Shown here piece by piece: positions 1 through 5,328 of a stretch of DNA of 10,623 nt. Source of the DNA: JBPCRW01 sp050996405. GTDB taxonomy: Bacteria > Acidobacteriota > Blastocatellia > Pyrinomonadales > Pyrinomonadaceae. The notes beneath the pieces were generated by a model. That model saw only the letters and a program-made list of their open reading frames with translations, was not told the origin of the DNA and did not search any database. The position numbers were made by a program, and so were the translations under genes. The DNA is taken from the NCBI GenBank assembly GCA_050996405.1, contig JBPCRW010000144.1, positions 1 to 10,623 on the forward strand, read 5' to 3'. Positions within the stretch are counted from its first letter, which is position 1, and each line of letters begins with the position of its first letter.

Positions 1-15
1 GAATGAAACAATCGC

Positions 16-50
16 AAAATCCAAAATTCAAAATCCAAAATCCAAAATTA
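16..50 (+). repeat. Tandem heptamer tract AAAATCC, right half of a probable inverted element
   Basis: Five consecutive 7-bp units begin at position 16: AAAATCC, AAAATTC, AAAATCC, AAAATCC, AAAATTA. The same units recur at 4156-4186 as the right arm of a complete inverted element, so this tract is probably a right arm whose partner lies left of the window (inference). The tract is G-free, like the other right arms. It ends 7 bases before the rpsC start and leaves no Shine-Dalgarno. The bases GAATGA at 1-6 could be the last codon and stop of an upstream rplV, which normally precedes rpsC, but six bases cannot establish that. Confidence 0.75.
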
Positions 51-57
51 GAATATT

Positions 58-810
58 ATGGGACAAAAAGTTCATCCATACGGCTTTCGGGTCGGATACA
101 ACAAAGACTGGCACTCGCACTGGTTCGCTAAAAAAGAATTCGCCGAATATCTCGCAGAAGATATGGAGTTAAAACGCGGCTTGAAAAAGCGTTTTACCGG
201 CGCGGGAGTTTCGCACATTGATATTGAACGCGCCGCCAATCGTTTGAAAATTATTATTTATACTTCACGTCCGGGAATTATCATCGGGCGCAAAGGTTCG
301 GAAATCGAAAAGCTGAAGGAAGATTTAGCAAAGAAAACCGGACGCGAAGTTATCGTTTCGATTCAAGAAGTTTTAAAGCCGGAACTGAACGCGCAGTTGC
401 AGGCTGAAAAGATTGCACAGCAGTTGGAAAAACGAATCGCTTTCCGACGCGCGATGAAAAAAACCATCGAAGAATCAATTCGATTCGGCGCGCAGGGAAT
501 CAAAGTGATGATTGCCGGACGCTTGAACGGCGCGGAAATCGCCCGCACGGAATGGACTTTAGAAGGACGACTTCCGCTTCACACTTTGCGCGCCGATATT
601 GATTACGGATTTGCCGAAGCGTTAACGACTTTTGGAATTATCGGTGTGAAATGCTGGATTTATCGCGGCGAAATTTTAGACCCGAATGCGTCAATCGCGC
701 GGGGAACGACAACCGACCCGATTAACGAGCCGAAAACAAACGAGAGAGGTCGCGGCGGTCGTCCGCAGCGTCCGCGTCGTGACCGGGATGATAGAGGCGG
801 GAGAAGTTAA
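58..810 (+). CDS. rpsC: 30S ribosomal protein S3
   Basis: S3 sits on the head of the 30S subunit at the mRNA entry channel. The protein has 250 residues and opens with the family signature MGQKVHPYGFRVG. A type II KH domain spans roughly 40-110 with the GRKG loop at 77-80. The stretch FRRAMKK at 129-135 carries the Arg/Arg/Lys residues that in E. coli S3 contribute to ribosomal helicase activity. The C-terminal S3 domain runs to about 215. Residues 228-250 form an Arg/Gly/Asp-rich disordered tail, making the protein longer than E. coli S3 (about 233). The ATG fits the family start but has no Shine-Dalgarno, only a repeat tract upstream. rplP follows after an 88-bp gap that holds a hairpin repeat. 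Identity is secure. Confidence 0.98.
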   Translation: MGQKVHPYGFRVGYNKDWHSHWFAKKEFAEYLAEDMELKRGLKKRFTGAGVSHIDIERAANRLKIIIYTSRPGIIIGRKGSEIEKLKEDLAKKTGREVIVSIQEVLKPELNAQLQAEKIAQQLEKRIAFRRAMKKTIEESIRFGAQGIKVMIAGRLNGAEIARTEWTLEGRLPLHTLRADIDYGFAEALTTFGIIGVKCWIYRGEILDPNASIARGTTTDPINEPKTNERGRGGRPQRPRRDRDDRGGRS

Positions 811-814
811 AACG

Positions 815-885
815 GTAATTGGTAATTAGTAATAAGTAATAAGTTCAAACCTATTACCTATTACCCATTACTTATTACTTATTAC
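815..885 (+). repeat. Inverted heptamer element, GTAATTR type, rpsC-rplP gap
   Basis: The left arm at 815-842 is four heptamers: GTAATTG, GTAATTA, GTAATAA, GTAATAA. The right arm at 851-885 is five: CTATTAC, CTATTAC, CCATTAC, TTATTAC, TTATTAC. The reverse complement of the right arm reads GTAATAA, GTAATAA, GTAATGG and so on, so the arms can pair over four units with few mismatches around a short loop. The left arm starts 4 bases after the rpsC stop codon, and the right arm directly abuts the GGAG Shine-Dalgarno (886-889) of rplP. Confidence 0.9.
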
Positions 886-898
886 GGAGTAAGTAACT

Positions 899-1327
899 AT
901 GTTAATGCCGAAAAAAGTCAAACACCGGCGGGTGATGAAAGGTCGTATGCGGGGCGTGGCTTCGCGCGGCGACAAATTAAACTTTGGCGATTTTGGACTG
1001 AAAACTTTGGAATCCGGCTGGATTACAGACCGCCAAATCGAAGCCGCGCGTATTGCAATGACGCGCCATATCAAACGCGGCGGAAAAATCTGGATTCGGA
1101 TGTTTCCCGATAAACCAATTACGAAAAAGCCTGCGGAAACCCGTATGGGCAGCGGCAAAGGCGCGCCCGACCACTGGGTCGCCGTCGTCAGACCGGGCAG
1201 AGTTTTGTATGAAATTCAAGGTGTCACCGAAGAATTGGCGCGTGAAGCGTTGCAGCTTGCGGCGCAGAAACTTCCAGTCAAAACGAAATTCGTTAATCGT
1301 GCCGACTTGGAAGGGGGACTGGTTTAA
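899..1327 (+). CDS. rplP: 50S ribosomal protein L16
   Basis: L16 binds 23S rRNA near the A-site tRNA elbow and peptidyl transferase centre and is a late assembly protein. The product has 142 residues, close to the usual 136-144. It begins MLMPKKVKHRR, the standard L16 start, which supports the ATG at 899 over the ATG two codons later. GGAG at 886-889 lies 9 bases upstream. The family motif KPITKKPAETRMGSGKG is at 72-88; Arg82 corresponds to the loop arginine (Arg81 in E. coli) that is hydroxylated there. The C-terminus is of ordinary length. rpmC starts 2 bases after the stop, so the two are almost certainly translated together. Confidence 0.98.
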   Translation: MLMPKKVKHRRVMKGRMRGVASRGDKLNFGDFGLKTLESGWITDRQIEAARIAMTRHIKRGGKIWIRMFPDKPITKKPAETRMGSGKGAPDHWVAVVRPGRVLYEIQGVTEELAREALQLAAQKLPVKTKFVNRADLEGGLV

Positions 1328-1329
1328 AA

Positions 1330-1563
1330 ATGAAAGTTAAAGACCAAATGGAACAGCTTCGCGGAATGAGCGTCGAAGAATTAAAAGAACAATCCGACGG
1401 TTTAAAAGAATCGCTCTTTCGCCTGAATTCCAGAAAAACTCTCGGAGTCGGCGAAGCGGTCAATAATCTGCGAAGCGAAAGAAAAACTCTGGCGCGGGTC
1501 AATACTTTGATTCAACAGAAAGAGCCTAAAGTTAAAGGTAAAAGGGCGAAAGTAAAAAGCTAA
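1330..1563 (+). CDS. rpmC: 50S ribosomal protein L29
   Basis: L29 is a small helical-hairpin protein beside the peptide exit tunnel, next to L23, where chaperones and targeting factors dock. This copy has 77 residues; the family is usually 60-70. The two helices are visible: KDQMEQLRGMSVEELKEQSD and, after the turn near GVGE, NNLRSERKTLARVNTLIQQ. Residues after about 66 (KEPKVKGKRAKVKS) are an extra basic tail. Codons for this tail are a heptamer tract of the same type as the intergenic one at 2587-2614, so it appears to be repeat-derived (inference). A G-run at the end of rplP can act as Shine-Dalgarno. rpsQ begins 11 bases downstream. Confidence 0.95.
   Translation: MKVKDQMEQLRGMSVEELKEQSDGLKESLFRLNSRKTLGVGEAVNNLRSERKTLARVNTLIQQKEPKVKGKRAKVKS
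1531..1558 (+). repeat. Heptamer tract GTAAAAA type inside the end of rpmC
   Basis: Four 7-bp units, GTTAAAG, GTAAAAG, GGCGAAA, GTAAAAA, match in order the units at 2587-2614 (GTAAAAA, GTAAAAA, GGCAAAA, GTAAAAA) at 24 of 28 positions. Here they are translated as the basic C-terminal tail of L29; at 2587 the same tract is intergenic. No facing right arm is visible in the 11-bp gap that follows. Confidence 0.7.
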
Positions 1564-1574
1564 AATAAAAAGAA

Positions 1575-2129
1575 ATGCCAAGTAAGAAGAAAGAAACAGA
1601 AGAAACGCAGGCGGAAGCAACGCCGCGCGCGACGGAAACATCCGAAGAAACTTCAACCGAAGCAAAGGCGGCTGGTTCGGCGGACGCGACGGAAGAAAAA
1701 CCGAAAAGAACGCGCAAGACGAAAGCCGATAACGCGCCGGAAGAACCTTCGTTCGTTGACAGTATAATTGACACGGTTTCTTCGGTGGTCGGAAGTGTCG
1801 CCGAAACGGTTGGCAGCGTTGCGACAACAATTACCGACGCGGTTGGAATCACCGGCGGCGATGAAACTGTAAAAGTTAGCGGCGGCAATCGAGCGCAGAG
1901 AATCGGTGTCGTGACCAGCGACAAGATGACGAAAACCGTTGTCGTGCGGGTTGACCGTTTGATTAAACATCCAAAGTATCGCCGTTACGTGCGCCGCAAA
2001 AAACAATTTATGGCGCACGACGAACTCGGCGCGACAACCGGCGATAAAGTGCGGATTGTCGAAACCCGCCCGCTTTCCGCCCGCAAACGCTGGCGTGTGA
2101 TTGAAATTGTGCAGAAGGCAGCAAAATAG
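1575..2129 (+). CDS. rpsQ: 30S ribosomal protein S17 with long N-terminal extension
   Basis: S17 is a primary assembly protein that binds the 5' domain of 16S rRNA. The S17 core is residues 105-184 and shows the family run NRAQRIGVVTSDKMTKTVVV, then HPKYRRYVRRKKQFMAHDE and GDKVRIVETRPLSARKRWRV. A normal S17 is about 80-90 residues; here about 104 come first. Residues 1-58 are low complexity, rich in Glu, Thr, Ala and Lys, with a basic patch PKRTRKTK at 43-50. Residues 61-90 show Val/Ile at heptad spacing, suggesting an amphipathic helix. I see no ATG, GTG or TTG in frame just before the core, and the frame stays open from the ATG 11 bases after rpmC, so the extension looks real. The start has no clear Shine-Dalgarno. 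Function of the extension is unknown. Confidence 0.93.
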   Translation: MPSKKKETEETQAEATPRATETSEETSTEAKAAGSADATEEKPKRTRKTKADNAPEEPSFVDSIIDTVSSVVGSVAETVGSVATTITDAVGITGGDETVKVSGGNRAQRIGVVTSDKMTKTVVVRVDRLIKHPKYRRYVRRKKQFMAHDELGATTGDKVRIVETRPLSARKRWRVIEIVQKAAK

Positions 2130-2198
2130 TAATTGGTAATAAGTAATTAGTAATTAGTCAAAAGCAAAACCAATTACCAATAACTAATTACCTATTAC
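2129..2198 (+). repeat. Inverted heptamer element, GTAATTR type, rpsQ-rplN gap
   Basis: The left arm is GTAATTG, GTAATAA, GTAATTA, GTAATTA (2129-2156), its first G being the last base of the rpsQ TAG stop. The right arm is CAATTAC, CAATAAC, TAATTAC, CTATTAC (2171-2198). Paired unit by unit, the 28-bp stem has about five mismatches, with a loop of about 14 bases. The GGAG of rplN lies 7 bases past the right arm, at 2205-2208. Confidence 0.9.
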
Positions 2199-2217
2199 GT
2201 GAACGGAGTGAACAGAT

Positions 2218-2586
2218 ATGATTCAGATGCAGACCTCTTTGACGGTCGCGGATAATTCAGGGGCGAAACGGGTTGAAATGATTGCTTCAATCGGCGGTTC
2301 GACCGGCACGAAGGCATCTATCGGCGACAAAATTAAAGTTACGGTTAAAGAAGCCGCGCCGGATGGAACGGCGAAAAAAGGAAAAGTTTACAGCGCGGTC
2401 GTCGTCCGAACGCGCAAGGAAATTCGGCGCAAAGACGGCAGCTATATTCGCTTTGACGAAAACGCCGCCGTGCTTATCAAAGACGACGGAACGCCGGTCG
2501 GGACGCGCGTTTTCGGACCCGTCGCCAGAGAATTGCGCGAAAAGAATTTTATGAAAATCGTGAGCCTCGCGCCGGAGGTAATTTAA
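2218..2586 (+). CDS. rplN: 50S ribosomal protein L14
   Basis: L14 lies on the subunit interface of the 50S, contacts L19 and contributes to inter-subunit bridges; in many bacteria it is also the docking site of the silencing factor RsfS. The product is 122 residues, exactly the common family length. It begins MIQMQTSLTVADNSGAKR, the typical L14 N-terminus, and includes the conserved VRTRKEIRRKDGSYIRFDENAAV stretch (split here around residues 62-84) and the terminal FMKIVSLAPEVI. GGAG at 2205-2208 is 9 bases before the ATG. No insertion or tail is seen. The stop overlaps the beginning of a heptamer tract. Confidence 0.98.
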   Translation: MIQMQTSLTVADNSGAKRVEMIASIGGSTGTKASIGDKIKVTVKEAAPDGTAKKGKVYSAVVVRTRKEIRRKDGSYIRFDENAAVLIKDDGTPVGTRVFGPVARELREKNFMKIVSLAPEVI

Positions 2587-2614
2587 GTAAAAAGTAAAAA
2601 GGCAAAAGTAAAAA
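2587..2614 (+). repeat. Heptamer half-element GTAAAAA, rplN-rplX gap
   Basis: Directly after the rplN stop come four units: GTAAAAA, GTAAAAA, GGCAAAA, GTAAAAA. The remainder of the gap (2615-2653) has no matching TTTTTAC units, so the facing arm is missing or has decayed. The tract lacks a strong hairpin and rplX has no evident Shine-Dalgarno. Confidence 0.7.
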
Positions 2615-2653
2615 TTGCGCCGACTTACTGGCATTACTTAAAAAAATAGAAAA

Positions 2654-3121
2654 ATGAAGACAGTTAAAAAAGGAACAACCCGCAGCAGAATTAAAAAAGG
2701 CGATACCGTAGTTTTTATCGCTGGGAAAGAATATAATCGCTACGATTCAAACGGCAAAAGAAAACCGTTTAGCGGACAGGTAATCGCCGTTGACCCGCGC
2801 GACGGAAAAGTAAAAGTCGAAGGCGCGATGATTATCAAAAAACATCAACGCCCCGTTCCGCAAATGAACCGCGAAGGCGGAATTATCGAAAAAGAAGCGT
2901 GGGTAAATATCTCAAATATCGCCCTGCTTGACCCCGAAACGGGCAAGCCGACGCGGGTTCGTTATGAAATCAGAGACGGGAAAAAAGTTCGCGTGGCGAA
3001 AAGCGGGAAAGTAATCGGGGAAAAAGTTAGGGCGGAAAAATCGGCAAAAGCCGACAAATCCGAAAAGGCTGGGAAAAAAGAAAAGAAACCGGCAAAAAAA
3101 GCCGCGAAGGAAGAAGAATAG
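2654..3121 (+). CDS. rplX: 50S ribosomal protein L24, extended form
   Basis: L24 starts 50S assembly by binding the 5' end of 23S rRNA and lies near the tunnel exit. At 155 residues it is about 50 longer than E. coli L24. The KOW region begins RIKKGDTVVFIAGKE, but where most L24 proteins have a short Gly/Lys loop there are about 10 added residues (YNRYDSNGKRKPF, 27-39) before SGQVIAVDPRDGKVKVEG. The conserved KKHQRPVPQMNREGGIIEKEA follows at 62-82, then the end of the fold at about 118. Residues 121-155 are a Lys/Ala/Glu tail, probably disordered. The ATG is preceded by an A-rich stretch with no clear Shine-Dalgarno. Identity is secure; insertion and tail are unusual for the family. Confidence 0.96.
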   Translation: MKTVKKGTTRSRIKKGDTVVFIAGKEYNRYDSNGKRKPFSGQVIAVDPRDGKVKVEGAMIIKKHQRPVPQMNREGGIIEKEAWVNISNIALLDPETGKPTRVRYEIRDGKKVRVAKSGKVIGEKVRAEKSAKADKSEKAGKKEKKPAKKAAKEEE

Positions 3122-3146
3122 TTTGAGGTTTGGAAACGGAAATAAA

Positions 3147-3208
3147 GTTTCTGGTTTCTAATTTAGGGTTTCTGGTCGAAAATAACTAGAAACCAAAAAC
3201 CGGAAACC
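3147..3208 (+). repeat. Inverted heptamer element, GTTTCTG type, rplX-rplE gap
   Basis: The left arm has GTTTCTG, GTTTCTA, ATTTAGG, GTTTCTG (3147-3174). The right arm has AGAAACC, AAAAACC, GGAAACC (3188-3208), whose reverse complement is GGTTTCC, GGTTTTT, GGTTTCT. The arms can pair around a short loop. In E. coli the S8 repressor site of the spc operon lies around the start of rplE; this element sits about 40 bases upstream of that start, but I see no specific S8-site resemblance. Confidence 0.8.
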
Positions 3209-3248
3209 TTAAAGCCGAGACCCAGACAGCAAAACAGGAACTCAAACA

Positions 3249-3788
3249 ATGGCTAGATTAAAAGATAAATACAAAAACGAAATCGCGCCGTCGCTCGCCA
3301 AAGATTTTGACATCAAAAATTCGATGGCGATTCCCAAGATTGAAAAAGTCATCGTCAATATGGGGGTCGGCGAAGCTATCGCCAACGCGAAAATTCTTGA
3401 TACGGCGGTTGAAGAATTACGCTCGATTACCGGACAAAAACCGGTCGTGACAAAGGCGAAAAAATCAATCGCTTCGTTTAAATTGCGGCAGGGGATGCCA
3501 ATCGGAGCGATGGTCACTTTGCGCGGCGAGAGGATGTATGAATTTCTCGACCGTCTGATTTCAGTCGCGCTGCCGCGTGTGCGAGATTTTCGCGGAGTTT
3601 CGCCGAAGGCTTTTGACGGGCGCGGAAATTACACGCTCGGCGTGCGCGAACAGCTTATTTTTCCCGAAATTGACTTTAACAAAGTCGATAAAACGCGCGG
3701 GATGAACATTTCAATCGTGACTACGGCACGCACTGACGAACAGGCGAGAGCTTTGCTGAAAGGACTCGGAATGCCGTTTCGTCAATAG
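3249..3788 (+). CDS. rplE: 50S ribosomal protein L5
   Basis: L5 binds 5S rRNA in the central protuberance and contacts S13 of the small subunit. The product is 179 residues, the standard bacterial length. Recognisable blocks are IPKIEKVIVNMGVGEA (28-43), the ITGQKPVVTKAKKSIASFKLRQGMPIG region (around 60-86), LPRVRDFRGVS (113-123), and the GNYTLGVREQLIFPEIDFNKVDKTRGMNI region near 130-160. The N-terminus MARLKDKYKNEI is typical. AGGA at 3236-3239 is 9 bases before the ATG. rpsN follows after 22 bases, without a repeat element in between, which suggests coupled expression of the pair. Confidence 0.98.
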   Translation: MARLKDKYKNEIAPSLAKDFDIKNSMAIPKIEKVIVNMGVGEAIANAKILDTAVEELRSITGQKPVVTKAKKSIASFKLRQGMPIGAMVTLRGERMYEFLDRLISVALPRVRDFRGVSPKAFDGRGNYTLGVREQLIFPEIDFNKVDKTRGMNISIVTTARTDEQARALLKGLGMPFRQ

Positions 3789-3810
3789 GATTTTGGAGAA
3801 ATAAAAAATT

Positions 3811-4116
3811 ATGGCGAAGATTAGTAAAGTCGTCAAAAACGAAAAACGCAAAAAATTGGTCGCGCAATACGCCGAACGCCGTCTGGAATTGAAAAAGGTT
3901 ATCAACAACCCGAAATCAACGCCGGAACAGGTTGACGAAGCGGTCATGAAACTGCAAAAAATGCCGCGTGACGCAAGCGCGGCGCGCGTTCGCAACCGCT
4001 GTTCGCAAACGGGGCGCACACGCGGTTACTTGCGAAAGTTCGGAACATCGAGAATCGCCCTGCGCGAACTTGCTCTGCGGGGACAAATTCCGGGCGTGGT
4101 GAAATCGAGTTGGTAA
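3811..4116 (+). CDS. rpsN: 30S ribosomal protein S14, long zinc-free type
   Basis: S14 is an assembly protein of the 30S head, next to S3 and S10. The product has 101 residues, the length of the long form (E. coli 101), not the roughly 61-residue zinc-binding form. The first half is basic and helical (MAKISKVVKNEKRKKLVAQY); the second half carries the signature RNRCSQTGRTRGYLRKFG (61-78) and LRELALRGQIPGVVKSSW at the end. Only one Cys is present, so no zinc ribbon is possible. GGAG at 3795-3798 is 12 bases before the ATG. The long form inside the cluster is one reason to doubt a cyanobacterial or Firmicutes source. Confidence 0.97.
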   Translation: MAKISKVVKNEKRKKLVAQYAERRLELKKVINNPKSTPEQVDEAVMKLQKMPRDASAARVRNRCSQTGRTRGYLRKFGTSRIALRELALRGQIPGVVKSSW

Positions 4117-4119
4117 TTC

Positions 4120-4186
4120 GATTTTAGATTTTGGATTGGCAGAAGATGCGAGGTTAATCCAAAATCGCAAATCCAAAATCCAAAAT
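4120..4186 (+). repeat. Inverted heptamer element, GATTTTG type, rpsN-rpsH gap
   Basis: The left arm at 4120-4139 contains GATTTTA, GATTTTG, GATTGG. The right arm at 4156-4186 contains AATCCAAAATC, then GCAAATCC, AAAATCC, AAAAT. The reverse complement of the right arm reads ATTTTGGATTTTGGATTTG, so the arms pair. The units are those of the tract before rpsC at 16-50. The left arm begins 3 bases after the rpsN stop. A GGAG at 4195-4198, 11 bases before the rpsH start, follows the right arm. Confidence 0.87.
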
Positions 4187-4209
4187 AGTTTGACGGAGTA
4201 AAAAGTAAA

Positions 4210-4602
4210 ATGACAGATCCAATTGCCGATATGCTGACGCGAGTGCGAAACGCGATTGCCGCGAAACACACGCGGGTTGACATTCCGGGCTCAAAACTGA
4301 AAGCGGAAGTCGCGCGAATCTTGAAAGAAGAAGGCTACATCAACAATTTCGTCACCAAGGGCGAAGGCGTGAAATATTCGATTCGCATTTTCCTGCGCTA
4401 CGATGCCAAAGGGACTTCTTCGATAACGCATTTGTCGAGAGTTTCGCGTCCCGGTCGTCGCGTGTATGTCGGCTCAACCGAAGTGCCGCGCGTTCTCGGC
4501 GGCTATGGAATCAACATCGTCTCGACCTCGAAAGGTTTGATGAGCGGAAAAACTGCCCGTAAGGAAAAAATGGGCGGCGAAATTTTAGCGGAAATTTATT
4601 AG
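4210..4602 (+). CDS. rpsH: 30S ribosomal protein S8
   Basis: S8 binds helix 21 of 16S rRNA in the central domain and, in E. coli, represses translation of the spc operon by binding its own mRNA. Length is 130 residues, as usual. The N-terminal domain starts MTDPIADMLTRVRNA (1-15) and continues IPGSKLKAEVARILKEEGYI. The C-terminal RNA-binding domain has the conserved block around 100-130: INIVSTSKGLMSGKTARKEKMGGEILAEIY (shown here only as the recognisable STSKG, TARKE and GGEILAEIY landmarks). ATG at 4210 fits the family start and has GGAG 11 bases upstream. Whether autoregulation exists here cannot be told from the sequence. Confidence 0.98.
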   Translation: MTDPIADMLTRVRNAIAAKHTRVDIPGSKLKAEVARILKEEGYINNFVTKGEGVKYSIRIFLRYDAKGTSSITHLSRVSRPGRRVYVGSTEVPRVLGGYGINIVSTSKGLMSGKTARKEKMGGEILAEIY

Positions 4603-4674
4603 GTAATAAGTAATAGGTAATAAGTAATAGGTTTAATGCCAATTACCAGTTACCAATTACCAATTACCAATTAC
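4603..4674 (+). repeat. Inverted heptamer element, GTAATAR type, rpsH-rplF gap
   Basis: The left arm starts on the first base after the rpsH stop: GTAATAA, GTAATAG, GTAATAA, GTAATAG (4603-4630). The right arm is CAATTAC, CAGTTAC, CAATTAC, CAATTAC, CAATTAC (4640-4674). This is the most regular copy in the window; three adjacent right-arm units are identical. The GAGG Shine-Dalgarno of rplF begins 2 bases after the right arm, so a folded stem would lie against it. Confidence 0.92.
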
Positions 4675-4684
4675 TGAGGGAAAT

Positions 4685-5245
4685 ATGTCTCGTGTTGGAA
4701 AAAAACCGATTACTATACCGTCCGGCGTGACCGTGACGATTAACAATAAGGAACTGGAAGTTAAAGGTCCGAAAGGAACTTTGAAAACTCCGATTCCGGC
4801 GGGAGTATCATTCAAACAGGAAGATGGCGCGCTAATTGCCGAACGCAGCAATGACGATTTATCGGCGATGCACGGTTTGGCGCGCGCGTTAGCAAATAAC
4901 GCGGTGGTCGGCGTGACTGAAGGCTTTAAAAAGGAAATGGATTTGGTCGGAGTCGGTTACAAAGCGGACGTGCAGGGCAAAAAAATTGTTTTCGCGCTCG
5001 GCTATTCGCATCCGGTCGAATATCCTCTGCCGGACGGAATCGAAGCTAAAGCCGAAAGAGTGCCGACGAAAACATCAATCAATCAATATCAATTAACGTT
5101 GACGTTAAGCGGGATTGACCGTCAAAAACTCGGACAAGTCGCGGCGGAATTGAATCGCCTTCGCAAACCCGACCCGTATAAAGGAAAAGGCTTACGCTAC
5201 GCCGATAAGTATTACAAATTGAAACCGGGCAAAACCGGAAAGTAA
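4685..5245 (+). CDS. rplF: 50S ribosomal protein L6
   Basis: L6 binds 23S rRNA near the sarcin-ricin loop and the factor-binding site. The product has 186 residues, slightly above the usual 176-180. It opens MSRVGKKPITIPSGV, the standard N-terminus, and shows two repeated alpha/beta domains: the first about 1-80 (EVKGPKGTLKTPIP at 27-40), the second about 82-175 with the block GVGYKADVQGKKIVFALGYSH. The conserved C-terminal RKPDPYKGKGLRY motif lies near 160-172 and is the rRNA-binding part. A strong GAGGG is 5-9 bases before the ATG. The stop codon merges with the following repeat. Confidence 0.98.
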   Translation: MSRVGKKPITIPSGVTVTINNKELEVKGPKGTLKTPIPAGVSFKQEDGALIAERSNDDLSAMHGLARALANNAVVGVTEGFKKEMDLVGVGYKADVQGKKIVFALGYSHPVEYPLPDGIEAKAERVPTKTSINQYQLTLTLSGIDRQKLGQVAAELNRLRKPDPYKGKGLRYADKYYKLKPGKTGK

Positions 5246-5246
5246 T

Positions 5247-5319
5247 GGTGAATTGTAAATGGTGAATGGTGAATTAAAAACAAATTCCATTCATCATTCA
5301 CCTCTCACCATTCACCATT
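5247..5319 (+). repeat. Inverted heptamer element, GGTGAAT type, rplF-rplR gap
   Basis: The left arm is GGTGAAT, TGTAAAT, GGTGAAT, GGTGAAT (5247-5274), starting 1 base after the rplF stop. The right arm is ATTCATC, ATTCACC, TCTCACC, ATTCACC, ATT (5289-5319). The reverse complement of the right arm gives GGTGAAT, GGTGAGA, GGTGAAT, GATGAAT, so the arms pair around a loop of about 14 bases. The sequence family differs from the GTAATTR copies, but the layout is the same. Confidence 0.9.
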
Positions 5320-5328
5320 AAAAAGATT

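Noticed and set aside
1..6. End of rplV
   Set aside because: Only a possible Glu codon and TGA are present; too little to annotate.
815..885. Intrinsic transcription terminators at the hairpins
   Set aside because: Stems are AT-rich, have no U-run after them and stand between genes that must be co-transcribed.
363..1158. Open frames on the - strand, such as 363-548 and 868-1158
   Set aside because: They lie opposite strongly conserved ribosomal protein genes, have no recognisable domains and are explained by GC-biased codon use.
1575..1886. A separate small gene frameshifted or fused into rpsQ
   Set aside because: The frame is continuous without a stop or start between extension and S17 core, so one protein is the simpler reading.
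1402..2018. Overlapping - strand open frames opposite rpmC/rpsQ
   Set aside because: They mirror the low-complexity S17 extension and show no start signal or family likeness. They would matter only if the extension were not coding.
3122..3248. S8 autoregulatory site at the rplX-rplE junction
   Set aside because: A hairpin is present, but it is a heptamer element and I cannot see the internal-loop features of the known S8 target.
4603..4674. CRISPR array
   Set aside because: Units are 7 bp with no spacers and form facing arms; no cas genes are nearby.
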